From: Actinomycetes bacterium
Lineage (GTDB): Bacteria; Actinomycetota; Actinomycetes; Nanopelagicales; Nanopelagicaceae
Direction of reading: 5' to 3'
NCBI GenBank assembly: GCA_025355305.1
Contig: JANXZW010000049.1
Span: forward strand, 22,306-86,305
Length of the DNA stretch: 64,000 nt
Below, one piece after another: positions 37,573 through 45,410 of this stretch; position 1 is the first letter of the stretch, and each line of letters starts with the position of its first letter. The notes under the pieces were generated by a model, which saw nothing but the letters and a program-made list of their open reading frames with translations, searched no databases and was not told the origin of the DNA. Both the position numbers and the translations under genes were made by a program.

Positions 37573-38561
37573 GCTACGACGAGAACTTTCTGCGCCAAGC
37601 GATCCAGATCGGTGAATCGGGCTTGGGGAGAACTTTTCCCAACCCGATTGTGGGAGCGGTGCTGGTCGATTCAGAAGGAAGGGTGCTGGGAGAAGGTTTT
37701 CACGCTGGAGCAGAACATGCCGAAGTGATCGCGATTGCAGATGCCCGAGGTAAAGGCAATGAGATAAGGGGCGCAACTCTCTATTGCTCATTAGAGCCTT
37801 GCAACCATCACGGGAGAACACCTCCTTGCACGGATGCCATCATTGACGCGGGCATTGCGGAGGTTTACTTTGCGCTCTCCGATCCAAATCCAACCGCTGC
37901 AGGCGGGGCCGAAAGGTTGCGTAACGCCGCCCTTGAAGTGAAGGGTGATCTTCTTCGAGATGAAGCGATCTACTCCAATCGCGCTTGGATAACGAAGCTC
38001 ACGCTAAGTAGGCCACGAATTACCTTGAAGATTGCCCAAACGTTAGATGCGCGGGTGGCGGCGAGCAATGGTGAATCCAAATGGATTACCTCTACCGAAT
38101 CGCGCACACATGCGAAGAAATTGCGTGATGGTTTCGATGCTATTTGTATCGGCACTGGCACTGCAATCTCTGATAACCCAACGCTCCGTGGAGTGAGCCA
38201 CAATCCGGTGCGATATGTTTTAGGGGAACGCGCGCTTCCAGAGCTCTTGCTTGATGGTGAAGAGGGATTTCAGCAATTGAAAACGCACCTAATCGAAGAG
38301 AGCCTTGCGCAATTCTGTGAACGTGGCTTCAACTCAGTCCTCATTGAGGGGGGACCGACCATCGCCTCCGCCTTCTTGCGAGCCGGTGTCGTAGATGAGC
38401 TCCATCTGTATTTGGCGCCTTCGATTATGGGTTCAGGGCGCGCAGCCATCGATATCCCTGAATTCAGCGATTTCTCTCAACAACTACACTATGGGTTGAA
38501 TTCTCTCTCGATAATCGATGGCGATATCTTCGCCACCTACCTAAAAAAGGAGAGTGATTAG
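37569..38561 (+). CDS. ribD: Bifunctional riboflavin deaminase/reductase RibD
   Basis: Catalyses the deamination and side-chain reduction steps of riboflavin synthesis. The 330-residue protein has an N-terminal zinc deaminase domain (about 1-145) with HAEVIAI near 50-56 and SLEPCNHHGRTPPC near 76-89, and a C-terminal NADPH reductase domain (about 150-330) with KIAQTLDARVAASNGESKW near 154-172 and IEGGPTIASAFLRAG near 260-274. GTG start overlaps rpe by four bases; stop shares one base with ribE. No FMN riboswitch precedes the group. Confidence 0.96.
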   Translation: MSYDENFLRQAIQIGESGLGRTFPNPIVGAVLVDSEGRVLGEGFHAGAEHAEVIAIADARGKGNEIRGATLYCSLEPCNHHGRTPPCTDAIIDAGIAEVYFALSDPNPTAAGGAERLRNAALEVKGDLLRDEAIYSNRAWITKLTLSRPRITLKIAQTLDARVAASNGESKWITSTESRTHAKKLRDGFDAICIGTGTAISDNPTLRGVSHNPVRYVLGERALPELLLDGEEGFQQLKTHLIEESLAQFCERGFNSVLIEGGPTIASAFLRAGVVDELHLYLAPSIMGSGRAAIDIPEFSDFSQQLHYGLNSLSIIDGDIFATYLKKESD

Positions 38562-39154
38562 TGTTCACCGGCCTTATTGGAGCAATGGGGGAGGTATCTC
38601 GCGTTGATCACACGCGCGAAGCACTAACCCTCACGATCAGAACTCCCATTGGATATGGGCCCTTCTCTCATGGAGAATCTATCTCTGTCGATGGTGTCTG
38701 TCTCTCTGTGATTGCCTCTACGGAGAGTTCCTTCTCTGTCGATGTGATGCGCGAAACTTTGCTGGTCACTTCACTCAAGAACGTTGCCTTAGGAAAACAG
38801 GTGAATTTGGAGCGCGCAATGCTTGCAGGGGGTCGCATGGGTGGTCACTACGTGCAAGGCCATGTCGATACCGTTGGTAAGCTAGAGAAGAGGGAACCCG
38901 GAGAGAAATGGGAATACTTCACCTTCCAGATCCCGAGGAAATTTACGCGGTACATCGTCAAGCGAGGCTCAATAGCAATCCAAGGGGTGTCTCTGACTGT
39001 AGTGGATGTGTCCAAGAAACATTTAGTCGTATCACTCATCCCAGAAACTTTGCGAGCCACTAATTTATCGGCGCTGCGCCCGGGAGATGACGTCAATTTT
39101 GAGGTCGATATCTTGGCAAAATATGTCGAGAAAGCGCTCGGCAAAGCTAAATGA
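38561..39154 (+). CDS. ribE: Riboflavin synthase, alpha subunit
   Basis: Dismutates two 6,7-dimethyl-8-ribityllumazine molecules into riboflavin and the pyrimidine precursor. The 197-residue protein shows the duplicated lumazine-binding fold: MFTGLIGAMGEVSRV at 1-15 starts the first half, and GHYVQGHVDTVGKLEKR near 98-114 the second, each with a VDGVCLS / IQGVSLTV motif. GTG start. The order ribD-ribE-ribBA-ribH is the standard riboflavin operon. Confidence 0.96.
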   Translation: MFTGLIGAMGEVSRVDHTREALTLTIRTPIGYGPFSHGESISVDGVCLSVIASTESSFSVDVMRETLLVTSLKNVALGKQVNLERAMLAGGRMGGHYVQGHVDTVGKLEKREPGEKWEYFTFQIPRKFTRYIVKRGSIAIQGVSLTVVDVSKKHLVVSLIPETLRATNLSALRPGDDVNFEVDILAKYVEKALGKAK

Positions 39155-40341
39155 AGTTGACTCTTGCTCTCCAAGAGTTACAAGAAGGAAGATTCCTTCT
39201 TGTCACCGACGATCCAACTCGGGAAGATGAGGGTGACTTGATCCTCGCCGCGCAGTTTGCCACGGCAGAGCGCATTGGATTTATGGTTCGACACACCTCC
39301 GGCATAATCTGCGTTGCAATTACTCCGGAGGCAACCGATCAATTCGATCTTCCGCCTATGGTCCTGCGAAACGAGGACCATAAAGAGACAGCCTTTACGG
39401 TCTCTGTTGATATGAGAATTGGAAGCACCACTGGTATTTCTCCCTCCGAAAGGGCGGCTACTATCGTTGCGCTGAGCGACCCCACAAGTACGCCATCCAC
39501 ATTCACAAGACCGGGTCATGTCTTCCCACTCCGCGCTCACCCGCTCGGACTGGCGGGGAGAGAAGGTCATACCGAGGCAGCCATCGATTTGATGCGTATG
39601 GCGGAGTTGCGGCCAGCGGGGGTTCTCAGCGAGGTAGTTGGGGATCATGGGGAGATCCTCAAAGGATCTGCCTTGCAGAACTTTGCCACCACTCATGGAA
39701 TCTTTCAGATCTCGATCTCAGAGATCATACGCGAAATGGTTAACCTTCCAGCGATGCAGCGCCAGGTGCATCCACTAGCCAGTGCCCTACTCCCTCGTAA
39801 TCAACAGGAGTGGAAGATACATATCTATCGTGGTTCGCAAGGCGAGAGCCATATAGCGATGGTGCTGGGGGAGTTACCTGCATCGGTCCTAACCCGTGTT
39901 CATTCTGAGTGTCGCACCGGCGATGTTTTCAATTCGGCGCGCTGCGATTGTGGTGCGCAATTAGCTGAGGCAATGACGGAGATCGAGAGCGAAGGTAGTG
40001 GGATCGTGGTCTATTTAGATGGACACGAAGGTCGCGGTATCGGACTTGTTAATAAGATTAGAGCGTATGCCCTGCAAGACAAGGGTTTTGACACGATCAC
40101 GGCCAATGAAGAGTTGGGACTTCCGGTTGATGCCAGGCAGTGGGAAGACTCCATCGAGATCCTTAAAGATCTCGGAGTGCGCGAGGTGCGCTTAATGTCC
40201 CATAATCCTTTAAAGAGTTCGGCTCTGCGTTCTGCAGGTATCAACGTCACCGTTGTCGAAACAAAAACGCATCTGACCGCTGAAAATCGTGGGTACCTCT
40301 CTACCAAACGGAGCGAATTGGGCCATGATTTAATCATTTAA
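39151..40341 (+). CDS. ribBA: Bifunctional DHBP synthase / GTP cyclohydrolase II (RibBA)
   Basis: Provides both substrates for lumazine synthesis. Residues about 1-203 form 3,4-dihydroxy-2-butanone-4-phosphate synthase, with DDPTREDEGDLILAA near 20-34 and HTSGIICVA near 48-56. Residues about 205-396 form GTP cyclohydrolase II, with the zinc cysteines in SECRTGDVFNSARCDCG near 251-267 and DGHEGRGIGLVNKIRAY near 290-306. The C-terminus TAENRGYLSTKRSELGH is typical. ATG overlaps ribE by four bases. Confidence 0.97.
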   Translation: MKLTLALQELQEGRFLLVTDDPTREDEGDLILAAQFATAERIGFMVRHTSGIICVAITPEATDQFDLPPMVLRNEDHKETAFTVSVDMRIGSTTGISPSERAATIVALSDPTSTPSTFTRPGHVFPLRAHPLGLAGREGHTEAAIDLMRMAELRPAGVLSEVVGDHGEILKGSALQNFATTHGIFQISISEIIREMVNLPAMQRQVHPLASALLPRNQQEWKIHIYRGSQGESHIAMVLGELPASVLTRVHSECRTGDVFNSARCDCGAQLAEAMTEIESEGSGIVVYLDGHEGRGIGLVNKIRAYALQDKGFDTITANEELGLPVDARQWEDSIEILKDLGVREVRLMSHNPLKSSALRSAGINVTVVETKTHLTAENRGYLSTKRSELGHDLII

Positions 40342-40393
40342 GCAGCGTGTAAACTGCTGACTGCATCCTTTTGGGGATCATTAGGGAGAAGCT
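40341..40393 (+). promoter_or_regulatory. Candidate internal promoter and small hairpin before ribH
   Basis: The 52-base gap contains a 5-bp inverted repeat (AGCAG at 40341-40345, CTGCT at 40354-40358) overlapping a TAAACT -10-like element at 40350-40355. A Shine-Dalgarno AGGGAG is at 40383-40388, so this mRNA would have a short leader. The hairpin is too weak for a clear terminator. Confidence 0.32.
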
Positions 40394-40891
40394 ATGAGCG
40401 GGGCAGGCACACCGGCAGAGGAATTAAGTCGCGCTCTGGATTCCACATCAGCTCACGGCAAGAAGATCGCCATAGTGGCAGCCAGTTGGCATGCAGAGAT
40501 AGTTGAAGCGATGATCGAGCGCGCCGCGGCAGAGCTTAGACGTATGGGGGCAGCGGCAATTGAAGTCTTCCATGTTCCAGGCTCATTTGAGATTCCCGTC
40601 TTTCTAACAAATATCGTAGAGAATTTTGATGGGTTTATTGCTCTGGGGCTCGTTCTACGTGGAGAGACAGCACATTTCGAGTATGTCTGTTCGGGAGTAA
40701 CACAGGGGATTGTTCAAATCTCTTTAGAATCTAAGAAACCGATCGCATTTGGGGTATTAATGTGCCAGAACCTTGAACAAGCGGTTAATCGGAGTGGTTT
40801 ACCTGGCTCCGCCGAGGATAAAGGGGTGGAGTGTGCTCAAGCGGTAATTGCCACCTTAATCGCAATCGATTCTACTAAGGTTTCTTCGTGA
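40394..40891 (+). CDS. ribH: 6,7-Dimethyl-8-ribityllumazine synthase
   Basis: Condenses the RibA/RibD pyrimidine product with DHBP to give lumazine. The 165-residue protein has [17 protein letters not shown] near 27-43, the [10 protein letters not shown] motif near 66-75 and [19 protein letters not shown] near 91-109 with the catalytic His. It is preceded by an AGGGAG ribosome binding site. hisE starts inside its stop codon, linking riboflavin and histidine genes, as in many Actinobacteria. Confidence 0.96.
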   Translation: MSGAGTPAEELSRALDSTSAHGKKIAIVAASWHAEIVEAMIERAAAELRRMGAAAIEVFHVPGSFEIPVFLTNIVENFDGFIALGLVLRGETAHFEYVCSGVTQGIVQISLESKKPIAFGVLMCQNLEQAVNRSGLPGSAEDKGVECAQAVIATLIAIDSTKVSS

Positions 40892-41151
40892 AGAACTTTG
40901 ATCAATTATGGATTGAACTTACTGCCAAGGCAGCGGCGAGGCCGGCGCAATCCGCGACCGTGAACGCATTAGATTCCGGCATTCACGCAATGGGAAAGAA
41001 GATCATTGAGGAAGCTGGGGAAGTTTGGTTAGCGGCCGAGCATGAGAGCGACGAGGCGCTAGCCCTTGAGATCTCCCAACTCCTCTTTAGGGTACAAATT
41101 GTGATGTTAGCTCGCGGGATCACTCCCGAAGACGTTTATAAAGTTCTGTAA
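40888..41151 (+). CDS. hisE: Phosphoribosyl-ATP pyrophosphatase
   Basis: Hydrolyses phosphoribosyl-ATP to phosphoribosyl-AMP, step two of histidine synthesis. The 87-residue helical protein has the MazG-like metal motif [19 protein letters not shown] near 35-53 with EExxE-type acids and a later [13 protein letters not shown] near 54-66. Normal length for the stand-alone enzyme. GTG start overlaps ribH by four bases; hisG follows after 20 bases with a good Shine-Dalgarno. Confidence 0.94.
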   Translation: MKNFDQLWIELTAKAAARPAQSATVNALDSGIHAMGKKIIEEAGEVWLAAEHESDEALALEISQLLFRVQIVMLARGITPEDVYKVL

Positions 41152-41171
41152 TTTCATAAAAGGAGAGCGTG

Positions 41172-42017
41172 ATGCTTAAGGTAGCAATTCCCAATAAAGG
41201 ATCACTCTCGGATTCTGCAATCGCTATGTTAAAAGAGGCGGGCTACCGCCAACGTAGTGATGCGCGTGACCTCACACTTATTGATCCTGAGAATGAAATT
41301 GAGTTCTATTACCTGCGTCCACGCGATATTGCGCTCTATGTTGCAAGTGGTGAGCTTGAAGTTGGTATAACCGGGCGAGACCTGCTCATCGATAGTGGGG
41401 CTCAAGCAGAAGAGGTACTTGCCTTAGATTTTGGTAAGAGCACCTTTCGTTTTGCCGCACCCATTGGTTTGAAAATCAGTGAGAGCGAGCTTTCCGGCAA
41501 ACGCGTGGCTACGGCATATCCTGGACTTGTCGAGAGACATTTTGCGAAAATGAACATATCTGTCAAGGTCATTCGCCTCGACGGCGCTGTAGAGAGTTCG
41601 ATTCGCCTCGGAGTCGCCGATGTCATAGCCGATGTGGTTTCCACCGGCGGGACTTTGCGCCAAGCCGGACTTGCCATCTTTGGTGAGACCATTTTACAAA
41701 GTGAAGCGATTCTCATAGAGCGCCCTGGTACAGATCGATCGAACGAGGTCGAAACGCTTTTACGCCGCTTGCAAGGAGTTGTGATCGCACGGCAGTACGT
41801 TCTGGTCGATTACGACGTTAAGTATGAGTACCTCGACGCCGCGTGTGCTCTTACACCGGGGATCGAATCGCCGACTATTTCGCCATTGCAGCGCAGTGAT
41901 TGGAATGCGGTTCGTGCCATGGTGAAACGGAGTGACATCAATAGAATCATGGACGATTTGTGGAAGGTTGGTGCGCGCGGGATTTTAGTCACAGATATTC
42001 ACGCCTGTCGTTTATAG
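41172..42017 (+). CDS. hisG: ATP phosphoribosyltransferase (long form HisG)
   Basis: First enzyme of histidine synthesis, joining ATP and PRPP; feedback-inhibited by histidine. The protein has IPNKGSLSDSA near 6-16, the PRPP-binding segment ADVIADVVSTGGTLRQAGL near 151-169 and a C-terminal regulatory domain (about 205-281), so it is the long hexameric form. The ATG is five bases after AGGAGA; a GTG at 41169 would add one residue. Its last six bases overlap the stop end of the convergent serB. Confidence 0.95.
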   Translation: MLKVAIPNKGSLSDSAIAMLKEAGYRQRSDARDLTLIDPENEIEFYYLRPRDIALYVASGELEVGITGRDLLIDSGAQAEEVLALDFGKSTFRFAAPIGLKISESELSGKRVATAYPGLVERHFAKMNISVKVIRLDGAVESSIRLGVADVIADVVSTGGTLRQAGLAIFGETILQSEAILIERPGTDRSNEVETLLRRLQGVVIARQYVLVDYDVKYEYLDAACALTPGIESPTISPLQRSDWNAVRAMVKRSDINRIMDDLWKVGARGILVTDIHACRL

Positions 42018-42677
42018 CTGATAGCGCTCTATCTCCTCTTTTGGAACTCCGATAAGTTTCAGAACCCCGGTGAGATCTCCGTCAAGGATTGAAGCAGTAG
42101 CACCAGCAAGTACCACTGGCTTGGCGTTGAAGGCGATGCTTAAACCGGCAACAGCCATCATCCCCAGGTCATTTGCCCCGTCGCCAACCGCAACCGTGTT
42201 TGCAAGGGGAATCGACAACTCTCCTGCTAGTTCTTGTAAAAAAGTAGCCTTCGCCGCTCTGTCGATGATGGGGCCAATAGTTCTTCCAGTTAAAATCCCG
42301 GACTCAACTTCTAGTGAATTGGCTCTGAAATAGTCGACACCTACTGCCTCCAAGATTGGGGAGATTATATTTTCAAATCCACCAGAGACCACTGCTACGA
42401 GATCTCCCCGACCATGCAGAACGTCTACCATCCGTCGGGCGCCCATCGAAAGGGTGATCTCCGAGCGCACATTTTCAAAGATCTCTTCTGGCAAACCTTG
42501 AAGCAACGCAACTCTCAGGCGTAGGGAATCTTGGAAATCTAGCTCGCCTCGCATTGATTGCTCTGTGATAGCGGCCACCTCAGCGCCAACTCCGGCATGA
42601 GCGGCGAGTAGGTCAATGACCTCTTCCTGGATGAAAGTTGAATCCATATCTAAAACCACGAGAAACTTGCTCATCAT
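42012..42677 (-). CDS. serB: Phosphoserine phosphatase catalytic (HAD) domain, separate from its ACT domain
   Basis: Dephosphorylates phosphoserine to serine. The protein of about 221 residues is the HAD domain alone: nucleophile motif VLDMDSTFIQEEVID near 9-23, VVSGGFENI near 97-105, and the metal motif VAVGDGANDLGMMAVAGLSIAFNAKP (shown in part) near 165-180. In most Actinobacteria SerB also carries N-terminal ACT domains in the same chain. Here the ACT part is the preceding gene in the same frame, divided from this one by tandem TAA-TAG stops. Start could be TTG 42680, ATG 42677 or ATG 42674; none has a strong ribosome binding site. Translation may depend on coupling to the ACT gene. Confidence 0.9.
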   Translation of the reverse strand: MMSKFLVVLDMDSTFIQEEVIDLLAAHAGVGAEVAAITEQSMRGELDFQDSLRLRVALLQGLPEEIFENVRSEITLSMGARRMVDVLHGRGDLVAVVSGGFENIISPILEAVGVDYFRANSLEVESGILTGRTIGPIIDRAAKATFLQELAGELSIPLANTVAVGDGANDLGMMAVAGLSIAFNAKPVVLAGATASILDGDLTGVLKLIGVPKEEIERYQL

Positions 42678-42683
42678 CAACTA

Positions 42684-42953
42684 TTACGCACCCGCTTCGG
42701 AGAAATCCATTGCCACATCCATGCCCGTTGAGAGTGAAAATGCGTTGATATCTTCTTCAATCGCGAGAACATGAGCGGGATCACAGGCAATGAGGATTCC
42801 GATAATCAAACGCCCCCGGAGAGTGATCTTTTGCACCTCTCGGATCTCCAGAGTAAAGGGTTGTAGCACGGACAGAAGGGCCTCCTCGACCCCAGGTTGG
42901 CTTGCGGCGGAGAGCAGAATAAGGGCCGTAAAATCATATTGTTGCTGAGCCAT
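42684..42953 (-). CDS. ACT-domain protein, detached N-terminal domain of SerB
   Basis: An 89-residue protein made of one ACT domain, with the SerB-type pattern: ASQPGVEEALLSVLQPF near 16-32, IREVQKITLRGRLIIGILI (near 36-54) and a C-terminal IEEDINAFSLSTGMDV. ACT domains in SerB bind amino acids such as serine and aid oligomerisation. It ends with TAA, then TAG, then the SerB HAD gene, all in one frame. It may act in trans as a regulatory subunit; that is inference. The ATG lies seven bases after TAATCT, so the mRNA is probably leaderless. Confidence 0.82.
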   Translation of the reverse strand: MAQQQYDFTALILLSAASQPGVEEALLSVLQPFTLEIREVQKITLRGRLIIGILIACDPAHVLAIEEDINAFSLSTGMDVAMDFSEAGA

Positions 42954-42960
42954 GTGGCGA

Positions 42961-42966
42961 AGATTA
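42961..42966 (-). promoter_or_regulatory. -10 element TAATCT (minus strand) for the ACT-serB pair
   Basis: Read on the minus strand, TAATCT lies seven bases before the ATG at 42953. The gap to the divergent ABC gene also holds a small inverted repeat CCGTT-GG-AACGG at 42978-42989 that could serve both directions. Confidence 0.48.
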
Positions 42967-42989
42967 GCCTGTATCGGCCGTTGGAACGG

Positions 42990-42995
42990 TATCTT
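42990..42995 (+). promoter_or_regulatory. -10-like element TATCTT before the ABC ATPase gene
   Basis: TATCTT lies eight bases before the GTG at 43004, slightly wider than the spacing elsewhere. No Shine-Dalgarno is present in the gap. Confidence 0.35.
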
Positions 42996-43003
42996 TTACT
43001 CTC

Positions 43004-43792
43004 GTGAGCCTTGTATTAGATTTCAAAGATGTATCGGTGATTCGCGAAGGAAAAACAATTCTTGGCCCAGTTTCATGGAGCGTCTCTCCTGGTGAACGCT
43101 GGGTGGTTCTTGGTCCCAATGGCGCTGGAAAGAGCACCCTCTTCTCCCTCGCGGGCTCCTTGATACATCCATCAAAGGGGGAGCTCTCGATATTAGGATC
43201 TCGCATGGGAGCAACAGATGTCTTTGAATTGCGTCCTCGGATCGGTATCACCTCAAGTGCGATAGAAGAGTTGATCCCGAGTGAGGAAAATGTGATGGAT
43301 GTCGTGATGACATCCGCCTACGCTGTCGTAGGTCGTTGGCAGGAGAGTTATGACCTCTGGGATGAGTCGCGCGCAATGAGTTTGTTGACAATCCTTGGGA
43401 TTCGCGACCTGAAGGAGCGCATCTTCAGCACTTTAAGTGAAGGTGAAAAGAAGCGAACTCTGATTGCTCGAGCGCTCATGCCAAATCCCGAAATTCTTCT
43501 CCTTGATGAACCCGCTGCCGGACTAGATCTCGCGGGACGTGAAGATCTCCTAGAGCGTTTGGATGCTCTTGCCGCCGACCCGACAAGTCCTGCCACGATT
43601 ATAGTGACCCACCATGTTGAAGAAATCCCAATTGGAACCACACACTGCCTCCTTCTTCGTCAAGGAGTTGCCGTTGCACAGGGAGAGTTGAAGAACGTTC
43701 TTACTTCAGGAAATCTTTCAGAAGCCTTTGACCTTACGGTTCATGTTCAAGAAGATGGCGGACGCTACTTCGCGCGCGCCCAAGGTAGATAG
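43004..43792 (+). CDS. ABC transporter ATP-binding protein
   Basis: A 262-residue ABC ATPase with Walker A GPNGAGKST near 38-46, a signature motif TLSEGEKKRTLIARAL near 144-159 (LSEGE in place of LSGGE), Walker B ILLLDEPAAGLDL near 164-176 and the switch His in VTHHVEEIP near 203-211. No permease gene adjoins it, so its partner is unknown. A similar ATPase (Rv3041c) lies beside serB2 in M. tuberculosis, and the same neighbourhood is kept here in a divergent arrangement. GTG start with a promoter-like TATCTT nearby. uppP follows after five bases. Confidence 0.88.
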   Translation: MSLVLDFKDVSVIREGKTILGPVSWSVSPGERWVVLGPNGAGKSTLFSLAGSLIHPSKGELSILGSRMGATDVFELRPRIGITSSAIEELIPSEENVMDVVMTSAYAVVGRWQESYDLWDESRAMSLLTILGIRDLKERIFSTLSEGEKKRTLIARALMPNPEILLLDEPAAGLDLAGREDLLERLDALAADPTSPATIIVTHHVEEIPIGTTHCLLLRQGVAVAQGELKNVLTSGNLSEAFDLTVHVQEDGGRYFARAQGR

Positions 43793-43797
43793 GGAAG

Positions 43798-44661
43798 ATG
43801 ATGTTTCATTTTACATTTTTGCAAGCTGCGGTCACTGGTCTCGTCCAGGGGATTACTGAGTTATTTCCGGTCTCGAGTTTGGGCCACTCGGTATTAGTTC
43901 CGGCTTGGTTAGGAGGTTCATGGCGCGCTTTTTCGAATACTCCCCAATATCTACTCGTTGCAGTGGCGCTGCACTTAGCAAGCGCCGTCGCTCTCTTCAT
44001 AGTCTTTGCTCCGCGCTGGATCACCATCCTTAAATCTCTCTTCACGTGGAGGACGGGAAGCTCAAGTTTCAAACTCTTCTGGCTCTTACTCCTAGGTACG
44101 ATCCCAGTGGCTCTCATTGGCTTAGCCCTCAATAACTTCTTCCAGCGCAACTTTCAGAAGCCGCTCAGCGCTGCCATATTTCTCACTCTTAACGGCGTGA
44201 TTCTCTTTGGAGCAGAACGATTAACTTCTCGACGCCATCCACACTCAGTGCCCGCGGATCAAAATCTCGCGATCGTAGAGCGTGTCTCCAGCGGTCAAGC
44301 GTTCATCATTGGCGTAGGACAGAGCGCGGCTCTCCTGGCAGGCATTAGCCGGTTCGGCGTCACCATCTCCTTTGGAATGCTCCGTGGCCTCTCACGCTCA
44401 GTTGCAGCAGATTTTGCCTTCCTTCTCTCATTCCCCGTGATTCTTGGCGCTTCAATCGTCAAGCTACCGAAATTGGGGCATGGAGCACTCTCTGGTTCTT
44501 ATGGGGCGCTAACCTTGGCGGCGGGAGTCGCCTTCGTCGCCACCCTTTTTAGTGTCAAAGTATTAACCCGTTGGTTTAGGAGCAATTCTCTTCGCCCCTT
44601 TGCCGCTTACTCTCTTGTTGTTGGAGCAATCTCAATCGTGCGGTTTGGATTCTTCAACTGA
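43798..44661 (+). CDS. uppP: Undecaprenyl-diphosphatase (UppP/BacA family)
   Basis: Integral membrane phosphatase that recycles the undecaprenyl carrier for peptidoglycan synthesis; loss or gain alters bacitracin tolerance. The 287-residue protein has about eight membrane helices. The first motif is QGITELFPVSSLGHS near 18-32 (family E/Q-x3-E and the His), and the second is LAGISRFGVTISFG near 179-192, where the Ser, Arg and Thr of the usual PGxSRSGxT are kept but the Pro and second Ser are not. Such divergence may mark an actinobacterial subgroup. The next gene starts on the last base of its stop. Confidence 0.85.
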   Translation: MMFHFTFLQAAVTGLVQGITELFPVSSLGHSVLVPAWLGGSWRAFSNTPQYLLVAVALHLASAVALFIVFAPRWITILKSLFTWRTGSSSFKLFWLLLLGTIPVALIGLALNNFFQRNFQKPLSAAIFLTLNGVILFGAERLTSRRHPHSVPADQNLAIVERVSSGQAFIIGVGQSAALLAGISRFGVTISFGMLRGLSRSVAADFAFLLSFPVILGASIVKLPKLGHGALSGSYGALTLAAGVAFVATLFSVKVLTRWFRSNSLRPFAAYSLVVGAISIVRFGFFN

Positions 44662-45395
44662 TGTTCGTTGGCCTAGGCACGGTAATAAATGTCGGAGCGA
44701 TTGTTCTCGGGTCAACATTTGGGATTCTCGGTGGGGCACGTTTCCCAGATAAGTTGCGAATCCAAATAACCGATGTTCTCGGTTGTATCACGCTTATTAA
44801 TGCGGCGGATAATTTACGAAGCATCTGGGCACAATCATTTACCTCTGCGGTACCCAGAGGATGGACAACGTTAGGCACACTAGCAGCCCTCATTTTAGGC
44901 GGGTTAGTCGGATACCTGCTTCACATTGAAGGGCGGTTAGAAGTTTTTGGTCAAAGTATCAAATCTAGATTTGGAAGACGGCATAAAGGCTCGTTTCTTG
45001 AGGGCTTCATGGCTGCATCTCTTCTCTTTGCGATAGGACCTTTGGCGATATTGGGAAGCATTAGTGATGGCATGCACGCTGGAATTAGCCAACTCGCTCT
45101 AAAGAGTACCCTCGATGGTTTTGCCGCAATGGCTTTTGCCAGCACCTTCGGCTGGGGAGTGGCCTTCTCGGTCATACCTCTTGCGATCTACCAATTCTCG
45201 TGGACGGCGATCGGGTATTTCTTGGGAGATATTCTGACCCAGTACCAAGTGCAGTCTCTGACGGCAGTTGGTGGAGTCTTGCTCTTTGGAATCGGATTGC
45301 GCTTGTTGAATATCAAATTCATAGCAGTAGGAGATCTCCTGCCCGCGCTAATATTTGCGCCACTAGTCGCACTAGCAGCGCACCAATTCATCTAA
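44661..45395 (+). CDS. DUF554 family membrane protein (YdfK-like)
   Basis: A 244-residue membrane protein with about six or seven helices. It starts with VGLGTVINVGAIVLGSTFG and contains GPLAILGSISDGM and the repeated small-residue helices of DUF554. Family members are conserved putative transporters of unknown substrate. It overlaps uppP by one base and is convergent with the alcohol dehydrogenase gene, with 15 bases between the stops. No functional clue from the neighbours beyond a shared transcript. Confidence 0.86.
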   Translation: MFVGLGTVINVGAIVLGSTFGILGGARFPDKLRIQITDVLGCITLINAADNLRSIWAQSFTSAVPRGWTTLGTLAALILGGLVGYLLHIEGRLEVFGQSIKSRFGRRHKGSFLEGFMAASLLFAIGPLAILGSISDGMHAGISQLALKSTLDGFAAMAFASTFGWGVAFSVIPLAIYQFSWTAIGYFLGDILTQYQVQSLTAVGGVLLFGIGLRLLNIKFIAVGDLLPALIFAPLVALAAHQFI

Positions 45396-45410
45396 GGTAA
45401 GTCGGATCTC

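Noticed and set aside
40341..40358. AGCAG/CTGCT hairpin after ribBA as a terminator or FMN riboswitch
   Set aside because: A five-pair stem without a U tract is too weak for a terminator, and the gap lacks the conserved FMN aptamer blocks.
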